In this document: positions 20,521 through 31,156 of the stretch, piece after piece | Numbering within the stretch: position 1 is the stretch's first letter | Layout: every line of letters starts with the position of its first letter | From: Prorocentrum cordatum | Taxonomy: Eukaryota > Sar > Dinophyceae > Prorocentrales > Prorocentraceae | Direction of reading: 5' to 3' | Assembly (NCBI GenBank): GCA_963575745.1 | Contig: CAUYUJ010017971.1 | Span: forward strand, 171,237 to 235,236 | Length of the DNA: 64,000 nucleotides | Program-made: the position numbers and the translations under genes | The notes under the pieces: model-generated | Databases searched by the model: none | The model's input: only the letters and a program-made list of their open reading frames with translations | What the model was told of the DNA's origin: nothing

Positions 20521-21849
20521 ATGATGGCATTGCTGCCGATGATCATCGGGGCCGTGGCCGCCGTTGAGATTGGCCGCAGGTGGAGGGCACAGCCAGCGAC
20601 GCCGGCCCTGCCCCCTGCGGCCCGGGCCGCGGACAGCGCGCTGCCCGCGGAGGCCGAGTTGGCCGAGGGAGGGGCGTACGCGCCTCTGCTGCGGGCGCTG
20701 GAGGAGGACCAGCGGCGCCGCGGCACGGCGGCGGCCACCGAGGGGTCGCAGCGCCGAGCAGCCCATCCCGCCGGGCCAGCGCCCGCCGCCGGGAAGGGAC
20801 GAGGCCCCGCCCCTGGACCGGCGGTGCACCCGCCCGCGGGAGGGAAGGGACGCCAGCCCCCCCCAGCGGCGGCTGCCCCGCCCCCCGAGGGGCATGCTGC
20901 GCCGCCGGGCGACAGCGAGGAGAGCAGCCCGCGACGACGAGCTGATCGGTGGAGCTGGCTGTCGAGTCGGCGCCGAGAGCCCCCAGCACGGCGAGCACGT
21001 TCCGAGGCGGAGCGTGCTGAGGGCCAGGCTGCTGGGGGCGAGTCAGTGGAGGAGGAGCTGCGGGGCTGGTTCAGCTTCGGGGGAATCAAGTTCGGAGTGA
21101 GCTGGCTCGGGGGCTGGATCACCGACCTGCCGCAGTCGGAGATACAGTGGTCTGACTTGATGTGGGGCGGAGGCGGGCTAGTCAGGAGCGGGCTCAATAC
21201 CGTGGGCTACGCGGCCTTCGGCACCGGCTGGCCCTTGCTGTGCTGGACTACGCTCGCAGGGTTGATCGTGGCTCTCATCATCGGCTTGGGATACGGTCTT
21301 CACTCCATCGCCTCAGCGGTCGACGTGCTGGTCTGCTCCCCGCTCCGTTGCTTGGGGCGAGCGTTGGGAGTGTGCTGTCCGGCCGCGAAGCCGCAGGTTG
21401 CAGCCACAGAGGAAGGAGTGGTCCCTGAACTTCGAGGACCAGCCACAGCCATCGCCGTGGAGAATGATTTCTACGCCCAGCTCCGAGCCAAGGGGCCTGG
21501 CAAAGTGCCGCACCACCTGATCATCAAGGTGGGCGATACGGCTGCGAGGCTGGAGAGGCCGCCTTTGAACACGGGGATCAAGTACAAGAAGGCAGGAGTG
21601 GCCTGGCCATATCGCGAGGTGCTCGCGACCACGTCACGGCGGCTGCGCGATCTGCTGGAGGACTCCCAGGACAAGGTGGTGCACCTGTGCCGGGACACGC
21701 CATGCACGGACGATGACAACTACGCCGTGCACGCCCCTGCGTACGGGTACGTGACCGCTGAGACGGACACCAACCTGGAGGCGCTGGTGGAGGCGGCGCC
21801 GAAGCCGTGCTGGGCCGGGCGAGCAGTGGGAGCCGCTGCGGCGTCGTGA
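20521..21849 (+). CDS. membrane protein of the nested retroelement
   Basis: The frame has 442 residues from ATG. Residues 1-16 are hydrophobic (M-M-A-L-L-P-M-I-I-G-A-V-A-A), like a signal anchor. Residues of about 30-175 are Pro/Ala/Arg-rich and low in complexity. A strong membrane segment lies at about 238-265 (L-A-G-L-I-V-A-L-I-I-G-L-G-Y-G-L). The C-terminal 140 residues look globular, with R-D-L-L-E-D and a Cys/His cluster (H-L-C-R-D-T-P-C). It ends at TGA 21847-21849, but the same frame stays open beyond that stop into the gag-like protein. I do not recognise the family. An envelope-like or membrane-targeting role is only a guess. Confidence 0.6.
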   Translation: MMALLPMIIGAVAAVEIGRRWRAQPATPALPPAARAADSALPAEAELAEGGAYAPLLRALEEDQRRRGTAAATEGSQRRAAHPAGPAPAAGKGRGPAPGPAVHPPAGGKGRQPPPAAAAPPPEGHAAPPGDSEESSPRRRADRWSWLSSRRREPPARRARSEAERAEGQAAGGESVEEELRGWFSFGGIKFGVSWLGGWITDLPQSEIQWSDLMWGGGGLVRSGLNTVGYAAFGTGWPLLCWTTLAGLIVALIIGLGYGLHSIASAVDVLVCSPLRCLGRALGVCCPAAKPQVAATEEGVVPELRGPATAIAVENDFYAQLRAKGPGKVPHHLIIKVGDTAARLERPPLNTGIKYKKAGVAWPYREVLATTSRRLRDLLEDSQDKVVHLCRDTPCTDDDNYAVHAPAYGYVTAETDTNLEALVEAAPKPCWAGRAVGAAAAS

Positions 21850-21867
21850 GGCCGGGGCTGTGCGGCC

Positions 21868-24800
21868 GTGGGGTTGAAGGGGTGCGCCAAGCTCTGCGGG
21901 TCCCTCAAACGCTGCGGCCAGAGGGGCTGCCAGCGTGGCAGACGCGGCAAGGCCGACACCCCAGCCGCGCTGCTGAAGGACCCGAACTCAGAGACGGAGT
22001 CGGAGCCGGAGCACCAGCGCTGCATGGCCCACGAAGTGCTGTACCAGGAGGGTGACACGATATTCCAGCTGCGCAAGGAGAAGTGTCGAGATCGAGCCCG
22101 AGGTGCCCCTGTTCGGTTGGTCACGGAGGATGGTGAGAAGTCGAACGTCAAGGGGGCCGAGAAGGTGGTCAACCTATGCTGGCAGCACACGAACGCCTAC
22201 GAGCGCGAGAGAGGAGTGAAGAAGTGCGCGCACCTCGGCTGCCATGCGTTGGGTCGGGTTATGAGCCGCGGTGTGCTGACGTGTTTGGAGCACGACCTGA
22301 CGACAGAGGAACCCGCTCGTCTCGCCTGCGCTGCTGAAGGACCTGCGCCCGTGGTGGCAGGGATCGTGTCGGAGCAGCCCCATCGGTGCAGGTCGAGATC
22401 GCCTACTTCTTCAGCTGGGCGGTCCCTCATACCATTGGTCTCGGCCAGTGGAGCGTGGCTAACGGCCACGGTGCGGGGCCCCCCGGGCACGGAGTCGGCC
22501 AAGAAGTACTACTGCTACGGGTGCCAGCTGACGGCTGAGGAGGATGGTTGTACTACGTATCGCATCCCAGGCATCGACACCCAGGCTACTGTCCCGTCCA
22601 ACCTTGGGCCGGTCACTGACGACCGCGTGTGTGCTGAGGCTGCAGCCGCAGGAGCGCCAGCCATCATCGTGCGGACGGTGAACCAGATACCCGACGGGAT
22701 GGACGAGTTCGGCAGGACAGCAAGCCCAGTGGCGCTGGCGCTGGCGCGCGGGGCGACGGGGAGGGGGGACCACCCCTTGTGCATCCTGACGCGAGGGGTC
22801 GAGGGGGCAGGAGGAGGGCGTGATGATCCACACACTCGGAGGTTGCCGCTCCCGGGTCCCCCGACGTACCCGCCACAGCCGCCGTGGAGAGACACACTCA
22901 CCCGAGGAGAGCTGGGAGGCCTCCTGAGCGGGGCGGCTCGGGAGCGCTGGCGACGCCGAGGTGAGGCGGCCTTGGCATTGGAGTTCCTGAAGTCACGGGC
23001 GAGCGGAGAGGATCACCCTTTGGACGTGGCCGAGAGGTATCAGCACGCCGAGGGTTTCGATGATCTGGGAGATGCGTGTGACGCGATCGTCGAGTCACTC
23101 GAAGCTTTGGAGAGGGACCGCGGCTCCTTCATGTCGGACGACGAGGTGGAGAACCTGAGGCAGCTGGCAGAGGTGCTGAGGGAGAGGCGCGGCCTGAGCC
23201 AGGCGCATGAGGAGGAGGTGGCGGGAGGAGCTTGGCGAGAGGGGCTGGCACGGCCAGTTCCTGGCCCCGCGCGGCCGCCCACGCCTCCCACGGCGCGCCC
23301 AGTGGCGGTGGAGGCGCCTCCCGGCCTGGGCGGGACGTTTGAGTCCAGCCGGCCCGCCAAGGAGGAAGGGGGCTGCACCCGGGGGTGGGAACCCAAGCGG
23401 CGGGCAACCGACCTGGGCACTCAAGGGGTCGACCTGCGGGGCAGCACCGCGCGGGCAGAGCTGGGCAGAGGTCCGCCGTCGGGCCGGCCAGGGCAGGACC
23501 CCACTCCACCTCCCATGGACCTCTTCGAGCACAGGGCTGGGCCTACCTTCGGAGTGCCTGCAAGGAGATCGAGGGTGAGTTTCGACGAGGAGGATTACGG
23601 CCCGTCGGAGAAGGTTCGGAGGTCGGCGGGGGCCATCGGCGACCCAGAGGGGAAGGACAACGAGGGTATGGTTAAGGTCATGGCAGACATCGCGTACAAC
23701 CTTGACTTAACGAACAAGCGGGCGGAGGACGCGGCGGCGGGGAAGATGGGCACCCTCCAGTCGATCACGAAGGACCACGAGCTGCTGGTGCTGGCGGCGC
23801 GCGGGTGCGGGAGGTTCAGGGTGGCCATCTGCCCGGGCGACCTGGGCCGTGCGCTGGTCAAGGCGCTCCTGCGGATGGCGGAGCACTCCTCGGCGTTGTT
23901 CAAGCACCATCGGTGGCCCACCCTGATCAACTACAGGATCGCCTTCGGCATTGCGTCGGGGTCGTGGGGAGGCAAGGCGCACGCGCTCAGCGTGGCGGAC
24001 TGGGTGACATGCCCGGAGGAGCTGTTCGACGACTACGTGCCCACGACCGAGTACAAGATCGAGCCGCGCCCGAAGCAGCCCGCGCATATGCTGAAGTGGG
24101 CGCGCCAGGCACGCAACGGCATATGGGCAGCCTGTCTGGCGTATGGGGCTGAGCACTGGGACGAGAGAAGCGAGGCCCTGGACTACCTCATCAGACAGCA
24201 TGAGGCGAAGCCGCGGAAGTATACTGCCCGTTTTGTCCAGGATGCCTGGGAGGAGCTGAACGGTCGTTGGTGGGAGGAGCTTCGGTGGAAGGTGAAGGAG
24301 GTGCAGCGTTTCTGCAACAAGGAGCTGATGAGGAAGGAGGACTTCATCTTCGCTGCCCGGACGCCGACCCCAGAGGGACCACCGTTGCTGACTTTGCCTA
24401 CGACGTTCGAAGTGGAAGACACCGACGGGTACTTTAAGACGGTCATCTTCGAGCGCCTGGTCAAGACTGCGGACAACGCCTACTGGGAAAACGCTCATCG
24501 CGCCCAACTGCGTCCTCTGGTGGCAGGAGGGGTGGAGGAGGTTGAGGAGCGTCGCCCGGCAGGAGCTCTGCCACCGCCCCCGTCAGGCGGCGGCGGTGGG
24601 GAGAAGGTTGGGGCACTGACAGGAGGAGGAGGAGGTGGAGGAGTCCCGAAGGCGGGAGCGAATAAGGTCAAGTTCCCGGCGGAGGTCCTGTCGGCATTGA
24701 CCAGGCCCGAGGTCGCGGAGTCGGTCAAACACGGGCCGATGGACTCCAAGGGGAAACCCAAGTGTTGGGATGCGGCGTGCCACGATGGGTGCTCGAAGAC

Positions 24801-25230
24801 CGCCACGACCTGCCAGCGCTCCCACGCGGAGGGCATCAAGAGTGCCGAGAAGGCGCACTGGACGGTCAAGGCGCAGTACATCAAGCGGGGCGGGCTTAAG
24901 ACGGGACCGAAGGTAAAGATCGAGGATCGGCTCGCGAAGATCAAGCAGCTCCGAGCGGACGCACAGAAGGAGCAGGCGGCGAAGGTGCAGGAGGGTAAGG
25001 ATCAGGCGGCGCAGCGAGGAGGCCGACGAGGAGGAGCGTCTGGTACCAGCCGCCCCGCCGCGATGGAGGAGGTGGCCAAGCCGCCTGAGGAGTATGCGGA
25101 CATGGAGTACACCACCCAGGAGCGGGAGCTACAGGAGCTGGTGCAGGGACCCGACACGAGTTGGATGGGGGACTACGGGAGCCAGGAGGCGGTCGTTTTC
25201 CCCCACAACTTCCAGAGGATGTACCAGAGG
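21868..25230 (+). CDS. gag-like protein with zinc-binding clusters
   Basis: This frame is in phase with the membrane protein and separated from it only by the TGA at 21847. Near residues 104-143 there is a Cys/His cluster (C-W-Q-H ... C-A-H-L-G-C-H ... C-L-E-H). The middle is Pro/Gly/Arg-rich. Residues of about 600-900 are a globular, helix-rich region of gag-capsid size. Near residue 966 (nt 24766-24830) C-W-D-A-A-C-H-D-G-C-S-K ... C-Q-R-S-H looks like a CCCH/zinc-knuckle motif. After the C5 run at 25200-25204 the sensible protein moves to another frame, so the open frame running on to 25731 is not meaningful past about 25230. Confidence 0.6.
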
Positions 25231-26825
25231 TTGCGAAGGCACACTTGGCGATGGCGAACCAGGTCAGGAGTTCGCCGGAAGCGAAGCTGGTTGAGGGTGC
25301 ACCTAGCCGCCTACGCTCGCATTGTCATGGCCGCTTGCTGGACGGATACCTCGGGGGCCAGGTCACCCCGATCGAGGAGATCCTGCAGGATGCGGTGGAG
25401 CTGGGCGACGAGGAGCTGGCGTGCCAAGCTCGACCGTATCTGGCTTCACGAGTGGAACGGGTCGGGGGAGAACTCGAGGGCCCAAAAGTGCATGTGGGAA
25501 AAGTCGTGTGGGGACCCGCGGAGGAACCCGGTCGCGGTCGAGTCCACATCAAGGAGCGCATCTGGGACATCCTCGACTACAGGGACCAGCTGGCTGTCAC
25601 TGAGGAGTTGGCGGAGCACCTGCCGGAGTGTCAGGTCGGGGAGGCAGAGGAGAGGCAGTGCGTCTTCATCAACACGGCCGCGGCGCATTTGCGCTCGAAT
25701 GGGAAGGGCGACCCGTCCGTGGCAGAGGTGATGAAGCTGGCGCAGCAGTGGCGCATCGCCATGTGGGAGGAGGCTAAGCAGGCCGAGACCTTCATGGGAC
25801 CACCCGACGCCTACATCCCCATCACCGAGTCGGACGTGAGGATGTTCTGCCACGACACCCTCTACCCGAGCCACGACAAGGACTACAGGACCCTGGCGGC
25901 TTTCCCGCCACCCGCGTTGAGAGAGACGGCGGTCCATGTGGTCCGTGTTGACCCGTGGGGTCGCGCACGGCTTGAGGTCATCGTGGGGGCGAAGTACGAC
26001 CCGAAGGTCGGCGGGCGGGACGTGTGGATGCTGCTCTACAAGGGGCACCTGCAGGTGCTGGTTCCTCCCCAGGTGGATGTCGACACGCTGCGCGGGGACT
26101 TCACAGGCGGGCATCCGCCACATGAGGTGCTAGCTGCGGGGTGGAATGTTTACCTGGATGACGCGACGCACGAGGACGCTAAGGTACCAGGGGATGTGAC
26201 GAAGAGATGCCCGCGGTGCCGAGCGGCAAGAGAGGCTGGGCGTGAGCGGAAGGCCGGGGAGCAGAACATCGTCGGGGAGGACCCGAGGTGGAGGGCCCTC
26301 GGCAATTGGAGCAACCCAGCCTGGAAGCGGTACGAGCGCCAAGGCCAGGCGACGGGGGAAACGAGGCCCTGCTGGAAGGGGCGCATCTTGACGGCGAAGG
26401 AGGTCTGGGCGGGGACCCAGGGGTGGTCGGATTCGCTCAGGGAGGCAGGCGTGGAGGTCGGCCCAGCGGTTGAGCTGTACTCTGCCCCAGAGCGTGGCAA
26501 AGGCTTGCAGGAGGAGCACGACACCAGGCGTAAAGAAGTGCAGGAGGCGTTGCTGGATGAGGCCAGGCGTTGTGTATGCTTGCCCTGGTGGCTTGGGTTT
26601 GAGTGCCGTACCTTTTGCCCGTGGATGCTGCGTAACGGAGGCACACGCACGTTCGAAGCGCCTGCTGGACGCCCCGACGGACCGCAATGGGAGGTAGAGG
26701 GGGCGGCCATGGCCAACTTCGCTGGGCGCCTGTTCGAGGCCATCGCCGATGCTGGCGCCCTGCCGACGGCGGAGCACCCCGCCCCCGATGGCCGGTACCC
26801 CAAGGCTTACGACCTGGACCGGTAG
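25205..26825 (+). CDS. gag-pol linker region
   Basis: The sensible frame runs from about 25205 (E-V-A-K-A-H-L-A-M-A-N-Q) to a TAG at 26823-26825. It is acidic and globular and includes Y-K-G-H-L-Q-V-L-V-P-P and a C-P-R-C-R-A-A-R pair. It enters by a frame change from the gag-like frame at the T4C5 run. No enzyme motif is recognised. In this position a protease would be expected, but no D-S/T-G motif is obvious. The reading frame is open past the TAG into the RT protein, so the stop interrupts one polyprotein. Confidence 0.5.
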
Positions 26826-29800
26826 CGCCAGATCCTGCGCAGGAAGGACGTCCTGGTGGTGCCCGTGGACCAGTGTGAGTACGGCCTGGGGCCTCGTGAC
26901 GGCGTGGGAGGAGACGAGCGGTACCGGAAGCGATCGTGGCTGGTTACGTGCGTTCGTCACCTGCAGGAAGTGGCCCGTCGGTGCACACACCAGCAAACGC
27001 ATGTCGAGCTGAAAGGGGTCGACATGGTCACGAAGAACAAGCGCACGGCAGACGCGGGCTGGTACCCTGAGCAGTTGCTGCGCGCCATCACCCAGGTCAT
27101 GATCACCGAGGCCCTGGAGCTGGGCGCCACGCTGGCCAAGAAGGGGGGGAGAGGCCCCCCACCGTCAACATTTTTTTCGGCGACCTCGGCGGTTGCAGAG
27201 AGTTCGGGACCCACCGAGTCTTCGAACCTGCGGAGTTGTACGTTGGCGGGGCACATTTCAAAGGAAGAAGAGGAGCAGGAGGAGGAGATCAGGGAGTTCG
27301 CCCACATCAATCAACAGCCGGGCGATCTACGCGATCGAGTCGGAGGAGCGGTTCTGGGAACCGACGGTGGTGCTACGAATTTCTGGGCGGCGGCCCGTGC
27401 GGAGCCAGAGTACAGCGACGAAGCGTTCGGGCGTATGATCATGCGGGGCGCCGACCTGCTGGACGAGCACGGGGGACGGCAGGAGGCTTCGGCAGCACTC
27501 CGCGCAGCCTGGAAGGCGGAGCAAGGGGACCGCCTCAAGGGCGTGCACGACAGCTACTTGGAGGGAAAGGTGGAGCCAGGGCTCCTGGAATACTTGAGGC
27601 GGGTCGCGACGAACGGGGTGGAGGTCAGGCACGAGGGAGAGATCACGAGGGTCAGGGCCAAGCCCCACCAGTCGGCGGCGCAGCATCAAGAGGAGGCGAG
27701 GCGGACGATCTGGGATGACATCGTCAAGGCTCGTGCCTGGGCTGCCCCGTCCAGTCACCCAGGACTCGAGGGGATCATGGAGTCGCCTCAGGGTCGGATC
27801 CCGAAGATGCGGCCCGACCGGACTATTGATGACGAGGGTCGTTTCATCAACGACATGAGGGACGCCAACGTGGGGTGCGACAAGCTGAACCATCCCCCGG
27901 CGAAGTTGCCGACCCACCGCGAGATCGCGCGGACGGTCCTATGGTGGAGGTACCGGTGTCCGAAGGTGCGGATCTACCTGGCGAAGCGGGACTTCCAGGC
28001 GGCGTTCAAACTGTTGTGGGTTGAGTTGCCCGGCCTCCGCATCATGGCAGTGAGTCTTCAAGGACTGGCCGGAGCTGAACCGACGACGGTCCTCTACCTC
28101 ACGATGGTGAACGGCTGGACGGGGGCACCAGGCGAGTGGGCAGTGCGGGGCCGAGGGGTGCAGGACGCGCACCAAGCCCACCGCCCGCCGGCAGAGGAGC
28201 TCCACGATGAGGTCGCGTACTCGTCCGAGGTCCTGGTCGACGACGGGGTGCTGGTGGAGCCGGCGTTGGGTGCGAGGCCGTGGCTGTCGGCGTGGACGTT
28301 CGATGCTATGTCGAAGCTGCTCCTCGGCGACTGCTCGATCAACCTGGAGAAGGTAGCGGAGGAGGGCGAGTTCAGTACCGAGAAGCTCATCTGGGGCCTG
28401 CTCTTCCAGTTGGAGGACTCCGAGGGCCGTGTGGTGGACCGCGCCACGCTCCCAGAACCCAAGATCCAGAAGATGAGCTACCTACGTCAGGAGGCGGAGC
28501 TCGAGCCGGGGCAGCGCGTGGTGCGGCTGAAGACGGTGCAGCGGCTCCGCGGGTTGGGGGCGCACTTCGCGGCGGTCAACCAGGCGCTGGGCACGGAGCT
28601 GGGGGCGCTGGACGCCCTGATGTGTCAGCCAGACGGGCCCACGGCACGGGCGACGCCGAGAGGAGGTGAGGAGGAGCAGGAGGTGGCGTGGCAGGAGTTT
28701 TGGGATAGTTGCGACATGTTACGGGTGATGGTCGCACGGCCGGAGACGTGGGGCGCCACCTTTCTCACCTCGTTCGCGGGCATGCTTGAGCCGCGGGAGC
28801 GTCTGGCCATCCCGGGCACCATGGAGCAAGTGGCGTGGGTCGGTGGCGACGTGACCCTGGAAGTGGCGGGGCAGATCGACTGGGCGGCCAAGGTCTACGC
28901 GAGACAGGAGCTCGCCGGCTACATGGACGCGTTGAAGGCGGCCGCTGGGTTACCCGAGGAGTGGGTCATCATAGCGCTCGGGGAGCTGTTCTGCATCGTG
29001 GGCTTCGCGGTCGCCCGCGGACGAGAATGGCGAGAGCGGCTGATCATATACGTGGGGGACAACCAGACGGTCCAGCGGTGGGTGGAGACCCGTCGCCCGA
29101 AGAACCAGATGGCGAGGCACCTGGTGAGGCTGCTCAACTATGTGGAGGCTAAGTACCACTGCCGAGTCTTGGCGGCACCTTACATCAGGACGTACAGCAA
29201 CGAGATGGCGGACATGATCACCAGGGCCGACGAGAGCGAGGTCAGGCGTCGCATGGACGAGGAGGGTTTCACGCTGATCGACCTAGCTGGCACTTGGGCG
29301 GAGGTACTGTCCCAGAGCTACGAGCGGCGCGTCCATGCTGTTGCACTCGTGGACCCCGAGGACTGGCAAGTCGCCATGCAGCTCATGGCACGCCGGTCGC
29401 CAGGGGAGGTCCCGCGCCCGCTGCTGCAGACGGCCTGGCGCGTGGTAGAGGTGAGGAGCACGATGGCCCCCTACGCCTGGGCCGCGGGCGCGCTGGGGGC
29501 ATGCGGCGAGGCAGCGCTGACGAGAGGATGGCCCAGCTTCCAGGCCAGCGGGTCCGCGAACCAGAGCCATCTGATTTTGGCGGTGACCTCCCTCGGCCCG
29601 TCGCGGGCGGTCTCTCACCTCCAGGACTTCACCCAGGAGCTGCAGGGGCTGGCGGCACAGTGGGCCTTGGTAGATGTACCGCCGGGCCCTACGGTGGCAG
29701 ACGTGCTGAAGTTCTTTCGGGACATCGGTTGGAGTGCTGCTGAGGACGGGCGAGTGTGCAGCGAGTTCGGCGACCCAGTGGCCCAGCGGAAGGTTTGGGT

Positions 29801-29855
29801 GCTGGCGTCGAAGGCCGGGAGGCCTGTGCCTGCGGGGTGGCTGGGGAGTTCATGA
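26826..29855 (+). CDS. reverse transcriptase-RNase H protein of the DIRS-like element
   Basis: The frame continues directly after the TAG (R-Q-I-L-R-R-K-D-V-L-V-V-P-V-D-Q-C-E-Y-G-L), and no ATG lies at that point. RT motif A is K-R-D-F-Q-A-A-F near nt 27982. A G-W-T-G-A-P segment follows, and motif C is V-L-V-D-D-G-V near nt 28228. A thumb-like segment includes T-V-Q-R-L-R-G-L-G-A-H-F. RNase H residues are G-G-D at about 28845, E in A-L-G-E-L-F, Y-V-G-D-N-Q-T-V near 29050 and N-E-M-A-D-M-I-T-R near 29200. About 190 further residues include V-D-V-P-P-G-P-T and E-F-G-D-P-V-A-Q-R-K-V-W-V-L, possibly a degenerate methyltransferase. The product would copy the element RNA into DNA. Confidence 0.75.
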   Translation, partial: RQILRRKDVLVVPVDQCEYGLGPRDGVGGDERYRKRSWLVTCVRHLQEVARRCTHQQTHVELKGVDMVTKNKRTADAGWYPEQLLRAITQVMITEALELGATLAKKGGRGPPPSTFFSATSAVAESSGPTESSNLRSCTLAGHISKEEEEQEEEIREFAHINQQPGDLRDRVGGAVLGTDGGATNFWAAARAEPEYSDEAFGRMIMRGADLLDEHGGRQEASAALRAAWKAEQGDRLKGVHDSYLEGKVEPGLLEYLRRVATNGVEVRHEGEITRVRAKPHQSAAQHQEEARRTIWDDIVKARAWAAPSSHPGLEGIMESPQGRIPKMRPDRTIDDEGRFINDMRDANVGCDKLNHPPAKLPTHREIARTVLWWRYRCPKVRIYLAKRDFQAAFKLLWVELPGLRIMAVSLQGLAGAEPTTVLYLTMVNGWTGAPGEWAVRGRGVQDAHQAHRPPAEELHDEVAYSSEVLVDDGVLVEPALGARPWLSAWTFDAMSKLLLGDCSINLEKVAEEGEFSTEKLIWGLLFQLEDSEGRVVDRATLPEPKIQKMSYLRQEAELEPGQRVVRLKTVQRLRGLGAHFAAVNQALGTELGALDALMCQPDGPTARATPRGGEEEQEVAWQEFWDSCDMLRVMVARPETWGATFLTSFAGMLEPRERLAIPGTMEQVAWVGGDVTLEVAGQIDWAAKVYARQELAGYMDALKAAAGLPEEWVIIALGELFCIVGFAVARGREWRERLIIYVGDNQTVQRWVETRRPKNQMARHLVRLLNYVEAKYHCRVLAAPYIRTYSNEMADMITRADESEVRRRMDEEGFTLIDLAGTWAEVLSQSYERRVHAVALVDPEDWQVAMQLMARRSPGEVPRPLLQTAWRVVEVRSTMAPYAWAAGALGACGEAALTRGWPSFQASGSANQSHLILAVTSLGPSRAVSHLQDFTQELQGLAAQWALVDVPPGPTVADVLKFFRDIGWSAAEDGRVCSEFGDPVAQRKVWVLASKAGRPVPAGWLGSS

Positions 29856-29880
29856 GGCGAAGCCCCCACCACCGCTGCCG

Positions 29881-30815
29881 ATGGCGGGAGGAATGCTGAA
29901 CGCCCGCCGTATCGAGGAGGGTGAATGGCTGGCGCCCGAGGATGGGCGTTTGGTGGTGGACCCGCGGGCAGCGAGGTCACAGCACCACCTCCCACGGATC
30001 ATTGGCCATTGGCACCCACGAGGGCATGTCGGCAGGCGCCCCGTGTACGGCAGCTCAGGCCCCTCGCCGACCCCTCGAGTGGAGGAGAGCGGAGCGCTGG
30101 AGCCCGTCCTGGTCTACGACGCGAAGGGCCCCCCGCCGGGGGTCCGGCCACTGCAGGCGCAGGAGGCGTGGCACTTGCGCGGAGGAGCCAGTGCCGACTG
30201 GGAGCACCTGTGCGCGCAGGTGAACCGCGAGGACGTGCTGAGAGGAGTCCTGCGCGCGTGCCCCCCGCGCGCGGCCGCGGCGGCGCTGACGGCCGCGCTC
30301 AGGCAGGCGGAGGCGGCCACGGAGACAGGAGGGAGGACAGCAGGCATCTGCCGCCGGCCCGAGGATGAGGAGAGGAGGCGAGAGCTCACGAGCTGGCTCC
30401 AGGCAGACGCTAGGCGCCGGCAGGATGCAGCGAGGAGGGGTGAGCGGCACGGCGGCATGCTGCCAGGGGGGCCCACCACACCCACGGCTCCGTCCCTGGG
30501 CATGCCGAGGCAGGAGGAGCCACCAGCCGGGCACCCCCCGCCCAAGGCGGCACCTGGCGGCCGCCTACCCCCCATTTGGGAGGAGCAGCAACCCGTGGTG
30601 GTGAAGGCACCTCCGCGCGGGGCCAAAGAGGTTTCGCGGCAGGGGGGGCCAGGCGAGCCGGCAGGAGCAGGAGGGAGCCCGCCGATCAGCAGGAGCCGAC
30701 ACGCGGGAGGATCAGAGGATGAGAATTGGGGCGACTGGACACCGGCAGGAAGACGTGAGAGTGGCGAAGGAGTGGGGGGTGGCGCCAGCAGCGCGGACCA
30801 GGCCCCACCCCCCCC
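29881..30815 (+). CDS. Pro/Ala/Arg-rich N-terminal part of the recombinase polyprotein
   Basis: The frame starts at ATG 29881 (M-A-G-G-M-L-N-A-R-R-I), 25 nt after the RT stop. Residues 1-120 appear globular. Thereafter it is Pro/Gly-rich with predicted disorder. At the C8 run (30808-30815) the sensible frame changes to one encoding Cys/His motifs. Together with the next two entries it probably formed one long protein ending in the recombinase. Confidence 0.5.
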
Positions 30816-31140
30816 GAAGCGAGGGACGCCTTGCAGCCGTGCTTGCTCCCGGGGTGCCCCTACCTGGAGCATTCTCAACCTGCGACCGCCGTCGACGGCG
30901 GGGCGCTGTGGCGGCCTGGGTTCTGCTGCAACAAGTGCGCGGGGCGGTCAGAGGGAGCCGACTGGGCAGAAGGAGGTGCTAAGCACTTCAAGCACTGCGA
31001 GAAGGTGCCACACGGCCGACCACCCGCGGAAGGAGACGGGCCGCCAGTGGCAGCGGCGGCTGGCAAGAGGCGCAAGCAGGAGGTCGCGGAGGCTGCCGCC
31101 CGGGTGCTGGCCGCGGCTGCCCTGGCCGCCCCCCCCCAGA
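30816..31140 (+). pseudogene. zinc-binding segment between frame breaks
   Basis: In this frame the protein reads C-L-L-P-G-C-P-Y-L-E-H, then G-F-C-C-N-K-C, then K-H-F-K-H-C-E-K. This is a plausible zinc-binding module. An Ala-rich helix follows, and the frame is lost at the C9 run near 31130-31138. Frame 2 then continues into the recombinase without a stop. Confidence 0.5.
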
Positions 31141-31156
31141 GCCTGAGCCAGGGGCT

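Noticed and set aside
25231-25731. C-terminal 165 residues of the gag-like open frame
   Set aside because: After the C5 run the composition turns Arg/Ser/Trp-rich while another frame becomes normal, so this is out-of-frame reading.
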